Positions 9,001-16,893 of a stretch of 64,000 bases of DNA are shown one piece after another; within the stretch, counting starts at the first letter, position 1, and every line of letters begins with the position of its first letter. Origin of the DNA: Ferroplasma acidiphilum (GTDB taxonomy: Archaea; Thermoplasmatota; Thermoplasmata; Thermoplasmatales; Thermoplasmataceae); NCBI RefSeq assembly GCF_002078355.1, contig NZ_CP015363.1, forward strand, positions 186,001 to 250,000, written 5' to 3'. The notes below the pieces were generated by a model. That model had not been told where the DNA came from, did no database searches, and saw only the letters and a program-made list of their open reading frames with translations. Made by a program: the position numbers and the translations under genes.

Positions 9001-12000
9001 TGATAATGGGACGTCGCACGCTTCAATAAATTCCGGAACCATAACATTAACGAATTCTACATATGGAATAAATGTAACAGCGCCTATAACAAATGGCATG
9101 TACTCCTTGAGCAATGTTATACCATATGGATACAATGCAACAATAACCTCTAATGGAAAAACATACACAAACTTTACAACTTTACAGGTCACAGGCAAAT
9201 CACAGCAATTAAGCAATCTTACAGTTAAAATGGATAGCATTAAGGTAACCGCATCTGTTAGCGGTTCAGGTCTCTCCGGGTATACCGCGTACTTAAACAG
9301 TACTTCGGGTAACTATCAGCTCACCGGGGTCACTTCATCCTCCGGAACATACACATTTGGGGTGTATCCCGGGACTTATAATATTACCATCAAAGCAAAC
9401 GGAACAGAGGACAAATCAGTTGCAACAGTTTCTGGATGGGGCAAATCGAAGTCTGTATCGCTCACACCTGAGTTAACCGCAAAGGTTTCAGGTAATGCTA
9501 CACCGTATGCTAAGATATCCTTCTACTTTGATGGTCAGATATCAGATTACAAGAATGTAACTGCAAATGCTAGCGGTGCCTATAATATATCGATGCCCTA
9601 TGGCATTTATACTATATATTCCACCAATACATCAGGCGGCGTATTTGCTAAAACCATAAATGTAACAGGAAATGCTGTCCAGAATATTTCATATTCTCCA
9701 GCAGTAAAATATAAAATTAGTTCGACTATGAATACGACAAAGTACTACAGCGGTACATATGAAATATTAGCGGCAAATTCTACAGGCCAGCACTATACAT
9801 TGCTGGATTACAACTATGCAAATTCGAGTATACCATATACAATATACCTGCCAAGCGCTAAATATTCATTTGCCGGAACAGGTACATACAATGGCAAAAC
9901 AATGGCCGGTTTCAATATATCCACGACGGCAACTAGTGTAAACATCAACCTAACAGATTCAGACAGCCATTCAATATTGACTTCAACTAACAATACTATA
10001 GGATATGTAAGCCAGGGGATCATGCTGGTTTACAATAATTCAACACCGTACTACTATACAGAAATCTCGGGTGGAACTGGAAAAGTATATGGATATAATA
10101 CCAGCACGGTTGGGATACAATCACCTTACTACTATAACAGTACTATTCCGATAAATAGCTCCATATATTATGCGAAGCAGAATATGGTTTCTGTATCAAT
10201 GTCAGTGTATAATGATTCAAAACTCACAAACTATACCGGCACTATTACACTAACTGGTCTTTATAACACATACACTTTGAATATGACTAAGGGTGTTGCC
10301 AGCAAGGAAATTGCTATGGGTGTGTACTACACACAGGTATCAAATAACAGCGCATACATAGTTCCGGATCTCACAGGAACAGTTGTTAATAGTTCAGCTT
10401 CCCAGTCCTTTGTGAAGAATTCGAACCTGTATTTCACATTTAAGAATTCAAATACAACAATAACAGGCTCCGGAACGACACTGTTCAATTCAACGGGTGT
10501 TAATGTAGGCCTTAACCATCTGCCTGCAGGGACATACACACTGTATTCCGTAAACGCAACCCTTGTGAATATGACTACAATTACCCTTGACAAGAACACG
10601 AGTCTATCACCGGTATACCATACAGGGTATAATCTGAGCATAACAAACAACCTGAGTATATCGGCCGCATATCATATCAAAAATGGCTCAATGGAAATTA
10701 CAACCAGTTCAAGCAAAAACCTGACAATTATGCTTCCAGATATTAATTTCACTATAACTTCAAGCGGGAACTTCACTAACTCTACCGGCGCATATACATA
10801 TGTTAATACCAGTACACCTGCAAATAACGTTACACCTGGAGCAGCAGTCCATAACTTCAAAGTCAATCTAACTCCTAAAGAGGTATACGACAAAATATCA
10901 GGTAATGTCTATTTAAAAGGAACTAATGTATCGGGTGTTAACGTAATACTGACGAAAAACGGTAAGCAGATTGATAACACTACATCATCTTCTACTGGAT
11001 TCAATTTAACAAAGTTGGTTCCCGGTACCTACGGACTATACGCTAACTACACTACTGCTGGAGGAAATGAATATGCCTATTTCCAGAATGTTACACTGCA
11101 GCCATTCAAAAATCTTACCTATAATATATCTCTGATGCCTGCATATAAAGTAACTCTGGGAGGTTTAAATAATACTAATTCCAGTGTTCCAACGCAGCTC
11201 ACAGTTACCGGCGGATCTCCAATATCCCCATCTATGTATATAACATCCACAGGTGAATCAAACTCGATCATATTGCCGGGAAATGAGACCTATAACTTCA
11301 CAATTACAAACACAACAGTTCAGAGTGGCATTACTGTTAATTACTCGGCTTCGCAGACAATATTCCTTAATAATACAGACAATAAACAATTAACGCTGCA
11401 TAAAGACTATGTTTCAAGATATATACTTATGGACCCTTCAGTTACAGGATATATAGGCGAGAACGTTACAACAACAGTAAAGGTATACAATAAGGGAACT
11501 ACAAATGACACACTGCATCTTTATTCAGGCAATTCAACATGGGCATTATCTTTCAGCCCGTATAATCTTACTGTACCTATGGGTGCAAACAAAACTGTGG
11601 TAGTTAATATTACTATCCCTATAGCTAAGGCAGGCAACAACACAGTAGATGTTATGGCATTAATAAACGGCACATCACACTATATAGGTAATATAACTGT
11701 TGATGTTGAAAAAGGTTCGAGCTATAATGTTTCATATTCTAAATATGCTGAAGTCAATGGAACATTAAATATGATACCTGTTACAATAAAGAATACAAAT
11801 AACACAGCTTTAACAATAAATCTAGGCGTTATCAATTCATCGAAACTCTTATCAGATTACGATATTGTGGCATATGCAACCGAGAATGGAAAAAATGTTA
11901 CAAACGTAACCCTATCAACCGGGCAATCAGTAACCATTTACATACTTGCATATGGCATAAATGGAAGAACACTGCATTCAGTACCTATAGAATTTGAAAC

Positions 12001-12217
12001 AAATGCCACAATAAACGGTAAATTAACATACCAGAATGAAACTATTACACCTGTGCTCCCATCAGCTACTGTTGGAACAGGCTCATCCGGCGACCATATA
12101 ATAAGTAATTATAATAAGAATCCAGCAATTACCATATATATTGGAATTGGAATCATAGTGGCTGCACTCCTTGCCGGCGTCATCGGTTCATCAATAAGAT
12201 CCAGGAAAAAGAGGTAA
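6032..12217 (+). CDS. aglB: Oligosaccharyltransferase AglB/STT3 with giant Asn/Thr/Ser-rich ectodomain
   Basis: This transfers the lipid-linked glycan to Asn in N-x-S/T sequons outside the cell. Residues 1-500 are about 13 membrane segments. GGSDPY (49-54) supplies the first catalytic-loop Asp, TIAE (365-368) matches the external-loop 5 (S/T)(V/I)(A/S)E motif, and WWDYG sits at 566-570. Archaeal AglB is usually about 800-1000 residues; here a roughly 1100-residue extension follows. It has carboxypeptidase-regulatory-like beta repeats (about 880-945 and 1620-1680), many beta-rich repeats studded with N-x-S/T, a CARDB/NEW3-like unit (about 1795-1890), and a final membrane helix (about 2033-2055) with a basic RSRKKR tail. 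The sequons suggest that it glycosylates itself. It is probably cotranscribed with the next gene (6-bp gap). Confidence 0.9.
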   Translation: MEITDRFKQNIARHPEVPVLIALLALYMFLSNFFVWSLAFQDNYLNVSGGSDPYFNYYIVQYILSTHTQLTHTILLNYPVGTFNARPPFYQWSIVFAGYILSPFVGVKMGAYYAFMESDAFYGALLIIPVYLITKQIFGKKAGLFAAVLFTIMPGNLTSGILTDGRAHTPELIFAFLSIYFFEMAVITAKKRVIINKLTDTRSYFSSIKNYYEENKIATIYALMSAVSLGGLIVFWQGFPYIEVILLIYVAVQLLYNLFTKKPTGYLTYISTIYVAASFPIGFYYYDVTFMIHAWFLPPLAMGLMIIGFGILINIVARRPWIITIPALVLVTIAGLFVISKTNPAILKELITGDGYFVKSRVYSTIAEAAAPALGQYISDFGPGLFLLGIAGVPFIIYRFLKEKKEATLLVIIFAIFSIFMSFEAARFNITAAPAYAILGGGLIMYFVDKIRHNESTKKSRHVSGRKSLRKNISGVTIGFAVIVVLILIIPSGMGAFSAAVPENNAASYNHILNSTVPKGIRPNNPFGNYGLAIDNKTQPIAASFNWLATQNTNQSIENRPAYVSWWDYGFQELQQGQHPTVADDFQQGIASAGQMLLAQNQTQEISLFISRVLQTPGGYSNGHFNASITATMHKYFGVNETNTIANMYGNPLNSSYTPLLSETAYGGHQINVTSSYNARHALIMGQLSTKYNLSTLVNAYSALEKVTGSSISYIQVDHSLYPFSGSNPGIFYAPAYLTDTPSYTADGEVVPTNYYNVVAVTNTGAQYTLNNLPTGVTVSNYLLNYTSAFYNTTIYKTIYGFPESNINNVTHVYPAFNMSNFELVYYASEYNPAKDANNSTPGWTLIPLQTAYKYQQEGKGTEVLLPASLIGNEDPIINYYPGAVIHGQITNANGIGIAGVHVTIEDQYGIPHEVVTTNSTGYYSITGLPGNDTLVYSTGSVNSDTLNGTNVIGTQSVAVSQNQGNRIGNYNITQNMHMARNSVYGYVTVDNGTSHASINSGTITLTNSTYGINVTAPITNGMYSLSNVIPYGYNATITSNGKTYTNFTTLQVTGKSQQLSNLTVKMDSIKVTASVSGSGLSGYTAYLNSTSGNYQLTGVTSSSGTYTFGVYPGTYNITIKANGTEDKSVATVSGWGKSKSVSLTPELTAKVSGNATPYAKISFYFDGQISDYKNVTANASGAYNISMPYGIYTIYSTNTSGGVFAKTINVTGNAVQNISYSPAVKYKISSTMNTTKYYSGTYEILAANSTGQHYTLLDYNYANSSIPYTIYLPSAKYSFAGTGTYNGKTMAGFNISTTATSVNINLTDSDSHSILTSTNNTIGYVSQGIMLVYNNSTPYYYTEISGGTGKVYGYNTSTVGIQSPYYYNSTIPINSSIYYAKQNMVSVSMSVYNDSKLTNYTGTITLTGLYNTYTLNMTKGVASKEIAMGVYYTQVSNNSAYIVPDLTGTVVNSSASQSFVKNSNLYFTFKNSNTTITGSGTTLFNSTGVNVGLNHLPAGTYTLYSVNATLVNMTTITLDKNTSLSPVYHTGYNLSITNNLSISAAYHIKNGSMEITTSSSKNLTIMLPDINFTITSSGNFTNSTGAYTYVNTSTPANNVTPGAAVHNFKVNLTPKEVYDKISGNVYLKGTNVSGVNVILTKNGKQIDNTTSSSTGFNLTKLVPGTYGLYANYTTAGGNEYAYFQNVTLQPFKNLTYNISLMPAYKVTLGGLNNTNSSVPTQLTVTGGSPISPSMYITSTGESNSIILPGNETYNFTITNTTVQSGITVNYSASQTIFLNNTDNKQLTLHKDYVSRYILMDPSVTGYIGENVTTTVKVYNKGTTNDTLHLYSGNSTWALSFSPYNLTVPMGANKTVVVNITIPIAKAGNNTVDVMALINGTSHYIGNITVDVEKGSSYNVSYSKYAEVNGTLNMIPVTIKNTNNTALTINLGVINSSKLLSDYDIVAYATENGKNVTNVTLSTGQSVTIYILAYGINGRTLHSVPIEFETNATINGKLTYQNETITPVLPSATVGTGSSGDHIISNYNKNPAITIYIGIGIIVAALLAGVIGSSIRSRKKR

Positions 12218-12223
12218 AAATCA

Positions 12224-13069
12224 ATGAGATATAAACTATTAATACTATTTTTAGCTGTATTCGCTTTAATAGCCTTATCAGGCACTGCAGCCTCGGGCAG
12301 CAATACCCATGGCAACTCACCTGAGACATCATCCAGTTCGTTCTCTCCGGGTATTTCCGTTCCAACCTATGTATATGAGAACGAAACTTTCTACCTGAAT
12401 GTAACGGAATTCACTTCAGGATACCATAATTACTCACTATCAGCATATCTTGGCGCGGAAAACGATACAGGTTTATCACCCCTTTTCTATTATGGGCACT
12501 CTAAAACTGGAAATTTCTCCATACCGGTCACTGCTCCCTCAGAAATAGAAAATATACACGGATTTATAAATGCTACTGCAGTTAATTCTACAGGAAGCAC
12601 TGTTAGCAGCGTTTCTAGCATATCACTTATAAATGTAAGTGCTCCTGTAATATTCAATTCAACCATCAAGAATACAGACCCGGTTCCGATCACAAACATA
12701 ACTGTTACATATACCATATCCCATGGCACATCTTCTGTGGTTGCCGGGATAAGCCATATAAATGAAATAAAAAGCAATTCAACATATAAGGACAATATAA
12801 CAGTTCCGGCATCTCTGGTATATAAGGGAAAAGACACACTTACAGTTACTACAAATAATCCTGTTATCACCATAGCAGGGAAAAGTACCACAACATTCTA
12901 TTACGGCCAGTCACCTAATTACGACTGGGTGTATTATATCGCTGCTGTAGCTGTTGCGTTTTCTGTGTTTTTGATTGTTGCCAGTGGAAGAAGAAATACC
13001 GTGAAGGTACCGAAATGGAAAAGGTCTAAATCGTCCAGAAAATCAAAAAAACTGGAAAAAGCCAAATAA
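12224..13069 (+). CDS. Secreted, C-terminally membrane-anchored protein linked to aglB
   Basis: A 281-residue protein starts 6 bp after the aglB stop. It has a signal peptide (about residues 1-25, YKLLILFLAVFALIALSGTA), a beta-rich extracellular region of about 200 residues with many N-x-S/T sequons, a membrane helix near 235-257, and a strongly basic cytoplasmic tail (KWKRSKSSRKSKKLEKAK). This plan repeats that of the end of the AglB ectodomain. I know no family for it; a cell-surface partner or accessory subunit of AglB is an inference from the operon only. Confidence 0.8.
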   Translation: MRYKLLILFLAVFALIALSGTAASGSNTHGNSPETSSSSFSPGISVPTYVYENETFYLNVTEFTSGYHNYSLSAYLGAENDTGLSPLFYYGHSKTGNFSIPVTAPSEIENIHGFINATAVNSTGSTVSSVSSISLINVSAPVIFNSTIKNTDPVPITNITVTYTISHGTSSVVAGISHINEIKSNSTYKDNITVPASLVYKGKDTLTVTTNNPVITIAGKSTTTFYYGQSPNYDWVYYIAAVAVAFSVFLIVASGRRNTVKVPKWKRSKSSRKSKKLEKAK

Positions 13070-13070
13070 T

Positions 13071-13712
13071 TTAAATAAGTGAGTGAAGGGTAATAAACTC
13101 TTTATCATATATGTTTTTTCTGCTAAATTTTACCGGCGTCCTCGATGTATCATATCTATCATCTATCAATGATATCCTGGCCGCTGAAAGGGCATTGTCA
13201 TGTATTTTATGAGGCGTGCTTGTGTTTTCCTCATTTACTATGACCATGGGTGCTATGTTTTTTAACTGTTTTATTATTATATCTCTGTTAGGGCGATCAC
13301 CGTTCCCTATCTTTATCATAATGTACCTGTAACTATAGTTTTTCACCACATCTAGAACATCATCCTTTACACCGCATATAGTGGGGCATTCCCAGGCTTC
13401 CATCAGTACATTATCTGCCATTACGGCTATTCCTGGCCTTGGCCCCGGGTCTATTCCAATTATAACTCTGGTAAACTGGCTTTTATTAAGGAGTACGGGC
13501 AAACTCCGCCTTATGCCTTCTGTAGCTGTGACAGCTTTTATCTGGCCGGGCAATGTAAACGGATCCTGTTCTGAACTAAGTATAACATTTATGTCGCCAG
13601 GTATAGAATAAAGGTCAGGTATGCTAAAAAATGGCAGATTCCATCTCTTCAATTCTTTTATAATATCATGGTAAAACTTGAAATCGTGAGTATATATTCC
13701 TACACGTGTCAT
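13071..13712 (-). CDS. RuvC/RNase H-fold-like archaeal protein, function unknown
   Basis: The 213-residue protein has an N-terminal alpha/beta region of about 85 residues, then IIGIDPGPRPGIAVM, the first-strand DPG motif of RuvC-like RNase H folds. RIGNGDR-type residues (KIGNGDRPNRDIII) and HDNALSAARISL near the C-terminus resemble the later RuvC motifs that place the remaining acidic residue. A nuclease or nucleic-acid-binding role is plausible, but I cannot name the family. It converges tail-to-tail with the aglB partner with only one base between stops. Confidence 0.65.
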   Translation of the reverse strand: MTRVGIYTHDFKFYHDIIKELKRWNLPFFSIPDLYSIPGDINVILSSEQDPFTLPGQIKAVTATEGIRRSLPVLLNKSQFTRVIIGIDPGPRPGIAVMADNVLMEAWECPTICGVKDDVLDVVKNYSYRYIMIKIGNGDRPNRDIIIKQLKNIAPMVIVNEENTSTPHKIHDNALSAARISLIDDRYDTSRTPVKFSRKNIYDKEFITLHSLI

Positions 13713-13791
13713 TTATAATATTAAGTATTTCATTGCTAATAAATATTATTATTTAAATTTTTCAGATCTGTTTACAAAAAATAAATTGTAT

Positions 13792-14772
13792 TTATTTTGG
13801 TTGTTCAGATGCTGCTATTTTATAACCCAGTACATTCGCAAATTGCATATCTTCCGGTGGAACTTTTATCATATGTCCAGGTGCTATAGTGTCTAATTTG
13901 TTTCCGATAAGTATCGATCCTCCTCCGACTGGAAGCAGTGCTGTAATCCTGTTCATGTCTTCCCTCAAGGTTTCCTCTACCTCGTTAACGATTCTAAGGG
14001 CTAATTGATCCAGAAGTGGTCCTGAAACATCTGGCCCGCCTATTTCATTTTGCTTAAAAACTATTTTCTCCCCTATGGCATCCCTGGCTACATCTGGGGG
14101 AACCACAAAACCTGTTTGCTTACCTATAACTTTGCTCATGCCTGAAACAACATCACCAATTCCCGCCTGTATACTGAAAGAGTCCTCTATGATCGGCTCC
14201 ATATTTTTCAAATTAATTGTCAGGACATCGGTTGTTTTGAATCCTATATCTATAATTACGCCATTTCCATATTGTGTCTTTAATATTCCATGATTCAACG
14301 CATAAATGGCCGCACCTACCCCCTGGGGACGCATAACCAGTTTAGATATTTTAAAATCCTGTTCAGTTCCCTGTGCAGACTTTATCTTTAAAGTTTTTCC
14401 CTCAAGGAGTTTTGCAGCTTCCACTACTTCCCTATCGAAACTACCAAGCTGCACCCCACTGGAGAGTGTAACATCCGTTTTTTCTCCTTCATGCCCAATT
14501 CCACTTGTCCATAATGCTCCGGCTAAAAGCTGAATAGCATTCGGATCAGTAAGCCTTCCGTCTCCCTGTGGCTCTCTTAAATTAGTTCCCGTAGCATCCT
14601 CGCCGAAGATAAATGACTCACCGTCATTAACGGATATTACAGGTATATTACCTCCTATTCCCCAGTTACGTGATTCAGCGGGGGTCCATCTGGATGGAAA
14701 TTTAGCCTTTTTATTTCCCTCCGTTACTAATTTGGTATCTCCATATCCCAAGTCAACTCCCAGTATTACCAA
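13792..14772 (-). CDS. Archaeal actin-like ATPase (Ta0583 type)
   Basis: The 326 residues equal the length of Thermoplasma acidophilum Ta0583, a ParM-like archaeal actin that binds nucleotide and polymerises. The phosphate-1 loop VDLGYGDTK is at residues 6-14. Phosphate-2 is VIIDIGFKTTDV (about 173-184), and the adenosine loop LPVGGGSILIG lies near 290-300. Family work suggests an origin from plasmid-type ParM, with a role in cell shape or segregation still unclear. No ParR-like gene follows. Upstream lies a large gene-poor region with tRNA-Cys and palindromic repeats. Confidence 0.9.
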   Translation of the reverse strand: MVILGVDLGYGDTKLVTEGNKKAKFPSRWTPAESRNWGIGGNIPVISVNDGESFIFGEDATGTNLREPQGDGRLTDPNAIQLLAGALWTSGIGHEGEKTDVTLSSGVQLGSFDREVVEAAKLLEGKTLKIKSAQGTEQDFKISKLVMRPQGVGAAIYALNHGILKTQYGNGVIIDIGFKTTDVLTINLKNMEPIIEDSFSIQAGIGDVVSGMSKVIGKQTGFVVPPDVARDAIGEKIVFKQNEIGGPDVSGPLLDQLALRIVNEVEETLREDMNRITALLPVGGGSILIGNKLDTIAPGHMIKVPPEDMQFANVLGYKIAASEQPK

Positions 14773-15087
14773 TTTCTATCACCTCTGAAAAAATTCATAG
14801 AATATGATATATATTATATATTTAAATATTTGTCTAAATATGATAATTTTTTGATAATAACTAAATATATATGTCGTACAATGTCTTATTTTGTAGAATA
14901 TATTCAAATAAATGATGATATATAGATTTTATAGCCATATTTTGCCAGAAATATGAAATATAAAATTATACCAACAGAAATATTGTATATTACTTTATTT
15001 GATAGATGTTATTTTATAATATAACTAGATTCTATATTAAAGCAATTCCGGTAAAAAAATAAATATGGATTTGCAATACACATTAAC
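14773..15087. other. AT-rich spacer between the actin gene and tRNA-Cys
   Basis: About 315 bp, very AT-rich, between two divergently oriented transcription units. It must contain the actin promoter (TATA-like runs near 14805-14825) and the tRNA promoter (AAAAAAATAAATATGG at about 15053-15068, some 20-35 bases before the tRNA). I see no gene. Confidence 0.5.
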
Positions 15088-15159
15088 GGATAGGTGGCAG
15101 AGAAGCTATGCGTGAGACTGCAGATCTCATCTACTTGGGTCCAAATCCCAACCTATCCT
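15088..15159 (+). tRNA. tRNA-Cys (GCA)
   Basis: A full cloverleaf folds by hand: acceptor GGATAGG/CCTATCC (7 bp), a three-base D stem GCA/TGC, anticodon stem TGAGA/TCTCA closing the loop CTGCAGA with anticodon GCA, a five-base variable region, and T stem TTGGG/CCCAA. The unpaired T at 15159 is U73, the discriminator of cysteine tRNAs. No intron and no encoded CCA. The T loop reads TCCAAAT, with C at position 55. Confidence 0.92.
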
Positions 15160-15408
15160 ATACTCTATTGAGTGCTAAAAGATTTATTATATAAAGAAAC
15201 GAAGTAATTATTATAATTCATTTGAGCCCTTTGACCTTTATATCAAAATTCTTAGAACATAATGCACGACAACGGCTTAAATTTAATGCGAAAGCACCTC
15301 ATGGTTTTTATACAAAAGGCAATTACAAAACTGCAATATAAGTTATCCAGAATTAAAATAAAAATAATTATGTAATTTAATTGAGCATCTTCACTCCTTT
15401 TATCATAT

Positions 15409-15445
15409 AAGGACTATATAGTCGTTAGTTTGCGGGAGGACTATA
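15409..15445. repeat. Palindromic repeat unit A (GACTATATAGTC plus half-site)
   Basis: A perfect 12-bp palindrome GACTATATAGTC at 15412-15423 is followed by GTTAG and then a direct half-site GACTATA at 15439-15445, exactly 27 bases after the first half-site. Unit B, 295 bp to the right, has the same plan and spacing with a changed base at every half-site. Confidence 0.8.
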
Positions 15446-15703
15446 CCAATTATAGCACATATAATATTACGTCCATGAAATAAATAATAATAGTAGATTG
15501 TTAAAGAAAATAAGATTGTGTTTTAATTTACATACTCATATTAAGTTATATTTAATACCTTAATACATTAAGTCGGTTGCCGTGAGTTAAGACCCTATTT
15601 ACGTATATATGCAATATATGATTTAACGCGCGAGGCAATATAATATCATACCTGAAAATATTATTTTGTAATTTCATTAACCTTTATGGACGTTATATCT
15701 TAA

Positions 15704-15740
15704 AAGGTCTATATAGACGTTAAGTCCCAGGATGTCTATA
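15704..15740. repeat. Palindromic repeat unit B (GTCTATATAGAC plus half-site)
   Basis: A perfect palindrome GTCTATATAGAC at 15707-15718 is followed by GTTAAG and the direct half-site GTCTATA at 15734-15740, again at 27-base spacing. Relative to unit A all three half-sites carry T for A at the second position, with the complementary change in the inverted half, so the match among half-sites is preserved in each unit. Confidence 0.8.
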
Positions 15741-15830
15741 CACATCGTGGAATATACGGATATAATGCACGCGGGAGAAAGGCGAAATATTAGAGTGGAA
15801 TTTGATAAGTAGAATAAGGTATCTCATATT

Positions 15831-16022
15831 TTAGCAAATTACGATTTTCATTATCTCCATTAGTTTTTCTCCAAGTTCGCTGTTTGGTATCACCGTGAGA
15901 TTGTATGTAATAGCCTTTAATCCAATTGCAGTATAATAATCCTTGTTACTTGAATGTAGATCAATTATCCTCACCCTCCTTGAAAGAGTTTTAAAACTAG
16001 GCACTTCTTTGAGTCCAGACAT
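15831..16022 (-). CDS. Possible small protein of 63 residues, unrecognised
   Basis: An ATG-initiated frame encodes 63 residues (MSGLKEVPSFKTLSRRVRII..., ending EKLMEIMKIVIC). It has mixed charge, predicted strand-helix character and no motif that I recognise. No TATA box sits at a leaderless distance from its ATG, so it may be a remnant of a longer gene. It borders the gene-free repeat region on its downstream side. Real or decayed status cannot be told. Confidence 0.35.
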   Translation of the reverse strand: MSGLKEVPSFKTLSRRVRIIDLHSSNKDYYTAIGLKAITYNLTVIPNSELGEKLMEIMKIVIC

Positions 16023-16428
16023 TACGATATATTATTTATGATTGTGAGGAATATTCTGGCTGATCTGTAAGGTATATTGAAAATCTCCAAAACTATCACA
16101 ACCTTAACTATCTATCTGTGTACTTTCTTTTCCTATCATCAGGCGAAACAATATTATCTGTGATTTCCATAATCAATGAGATTTGCTGTGAGGGCATATC
16201 CCATTATTGTTTTTTTGTTAATAATGTTCGACATTTGTCCGATGTCTTATGAAATATGAGGCACATTAATTAAATTCATTATTAACCGGAGAGTTTATAT
16301 TTACACATAATTACATACACAACCGTTCCAATGATTATGTTGTTATTAACATCAATATTATTTAATGTAAAGGATAATGGATCAATTAGAAATAAAAAGG
16401 CAATAGCAATATCAAAAAACTAAATTTT
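16023..16428. other. Spacer with nothing clear
   Basis: About 405 bp. There is a small inverted repeat GACAT...ATGTC near 16229-16245 and a 30-codon ATG frame at 16331-16423 without support. I see no RNA gene or protein gene. Confidence 0.45.
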
Positions 16429-16788
16429 TTATGAAATATGGCTATCTATTGATTCCACTATATTTTTAAGTGCAACGGCGCTGTTGTGTTCAACATTCCT
16501 GGCAGAATATACAAATGTAACCTTAGTATGTTCTTTAACAAGTTCTTTTAGTTTTCCAATTTCCTCATTGCCTGACAGTTCTATAGTATACCGCTTAACA
16601 AATTCTTCCCATTTTTCATCCTCATGGTTAAACCATTTCCGCAGTTCCGTTGATGGGGCTATGTCTTTCATCCACAAATCTATATGTGCTTTCTCCTTTG
16701 AAATTCCCCTGGGCCATAATCTTTCAACCAGAACCCTGAAACCCTCCTCTGGAGTGTATTTATCATAAATCCTCTTTATGTATATCAT
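16429..16788 (-). CDS. DUF488 (YeaO-like) family protein
   Basis: The 119-residue protein carries the hallmark RVLVERLWPRGISKEKA near the N-terminus, the DLWMKDIAPSTELRKWFNH block, and a VTFVYSARNVEHNSAVAL stretch near the C-terminus. These define the DUF488/YeaO family, small single-domain cytoplasmic proteins of unknown biochemical role common in bacteria and archaea. Length is normal for the family (about 115-120). It stands alone on the minus strand, with its start 105 bp from the divergent HtpX-like gene. Confidence 0.88.
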   Translation of the reverse strand: MIYIKRIYDKYTPEEGFRVLVERLWPRGISKEKAHIDLWMKDIAPSTELRKWFNHEDEKWEEFVKRYTIELSGNEEIGKLKELVKEHTKVTFVYSARNVEHNSAVALKNIVESIDSHIS

Positions 16789-16893
16789 TTATTAAAAATC
16801 CCGAGTGCATTAATAAGTTTATGGTATCCAGCTTCAATTGAATCTGGAAATAATTAACAATATGTTAAATAAAGGATTTGAATTATTATAGAT

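Larger units (their letters stand above)
15160..15830. other. Gene-free AT-rich region with palindromic repeat units
   Basis: About 670 bp downstream of tRNA-Cys with no open frame of note on either strand. It contains two related palindromic units (entered separately), a ten-base word ATAATGCACG that occurs twice (about 15260 and 15763), and a possible degenerate third unit near 15600-15650. It could hold regulatory sites, a centromere-like or replication site, or noncoding RNA; the sequence does not decide. Confidence 0.55.

Noticed and set aside
8549-10893. Several minus-strand ORFs of 69-107 codons inside aglB
   Set aside because: Shadows of the repetitive, AT-biased coding sequence; no start context or family.
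15160-15830. CRISPR array or RNase P RNA
   Set aside because: No regularly spaced repeats with unique spacers, and none of the conserved RNase P core sequences seen.
16331-16423. 30-codon ATG frame before DUF488
   Set aside because: Too short, no promoter spacing, no recognisable similarity.
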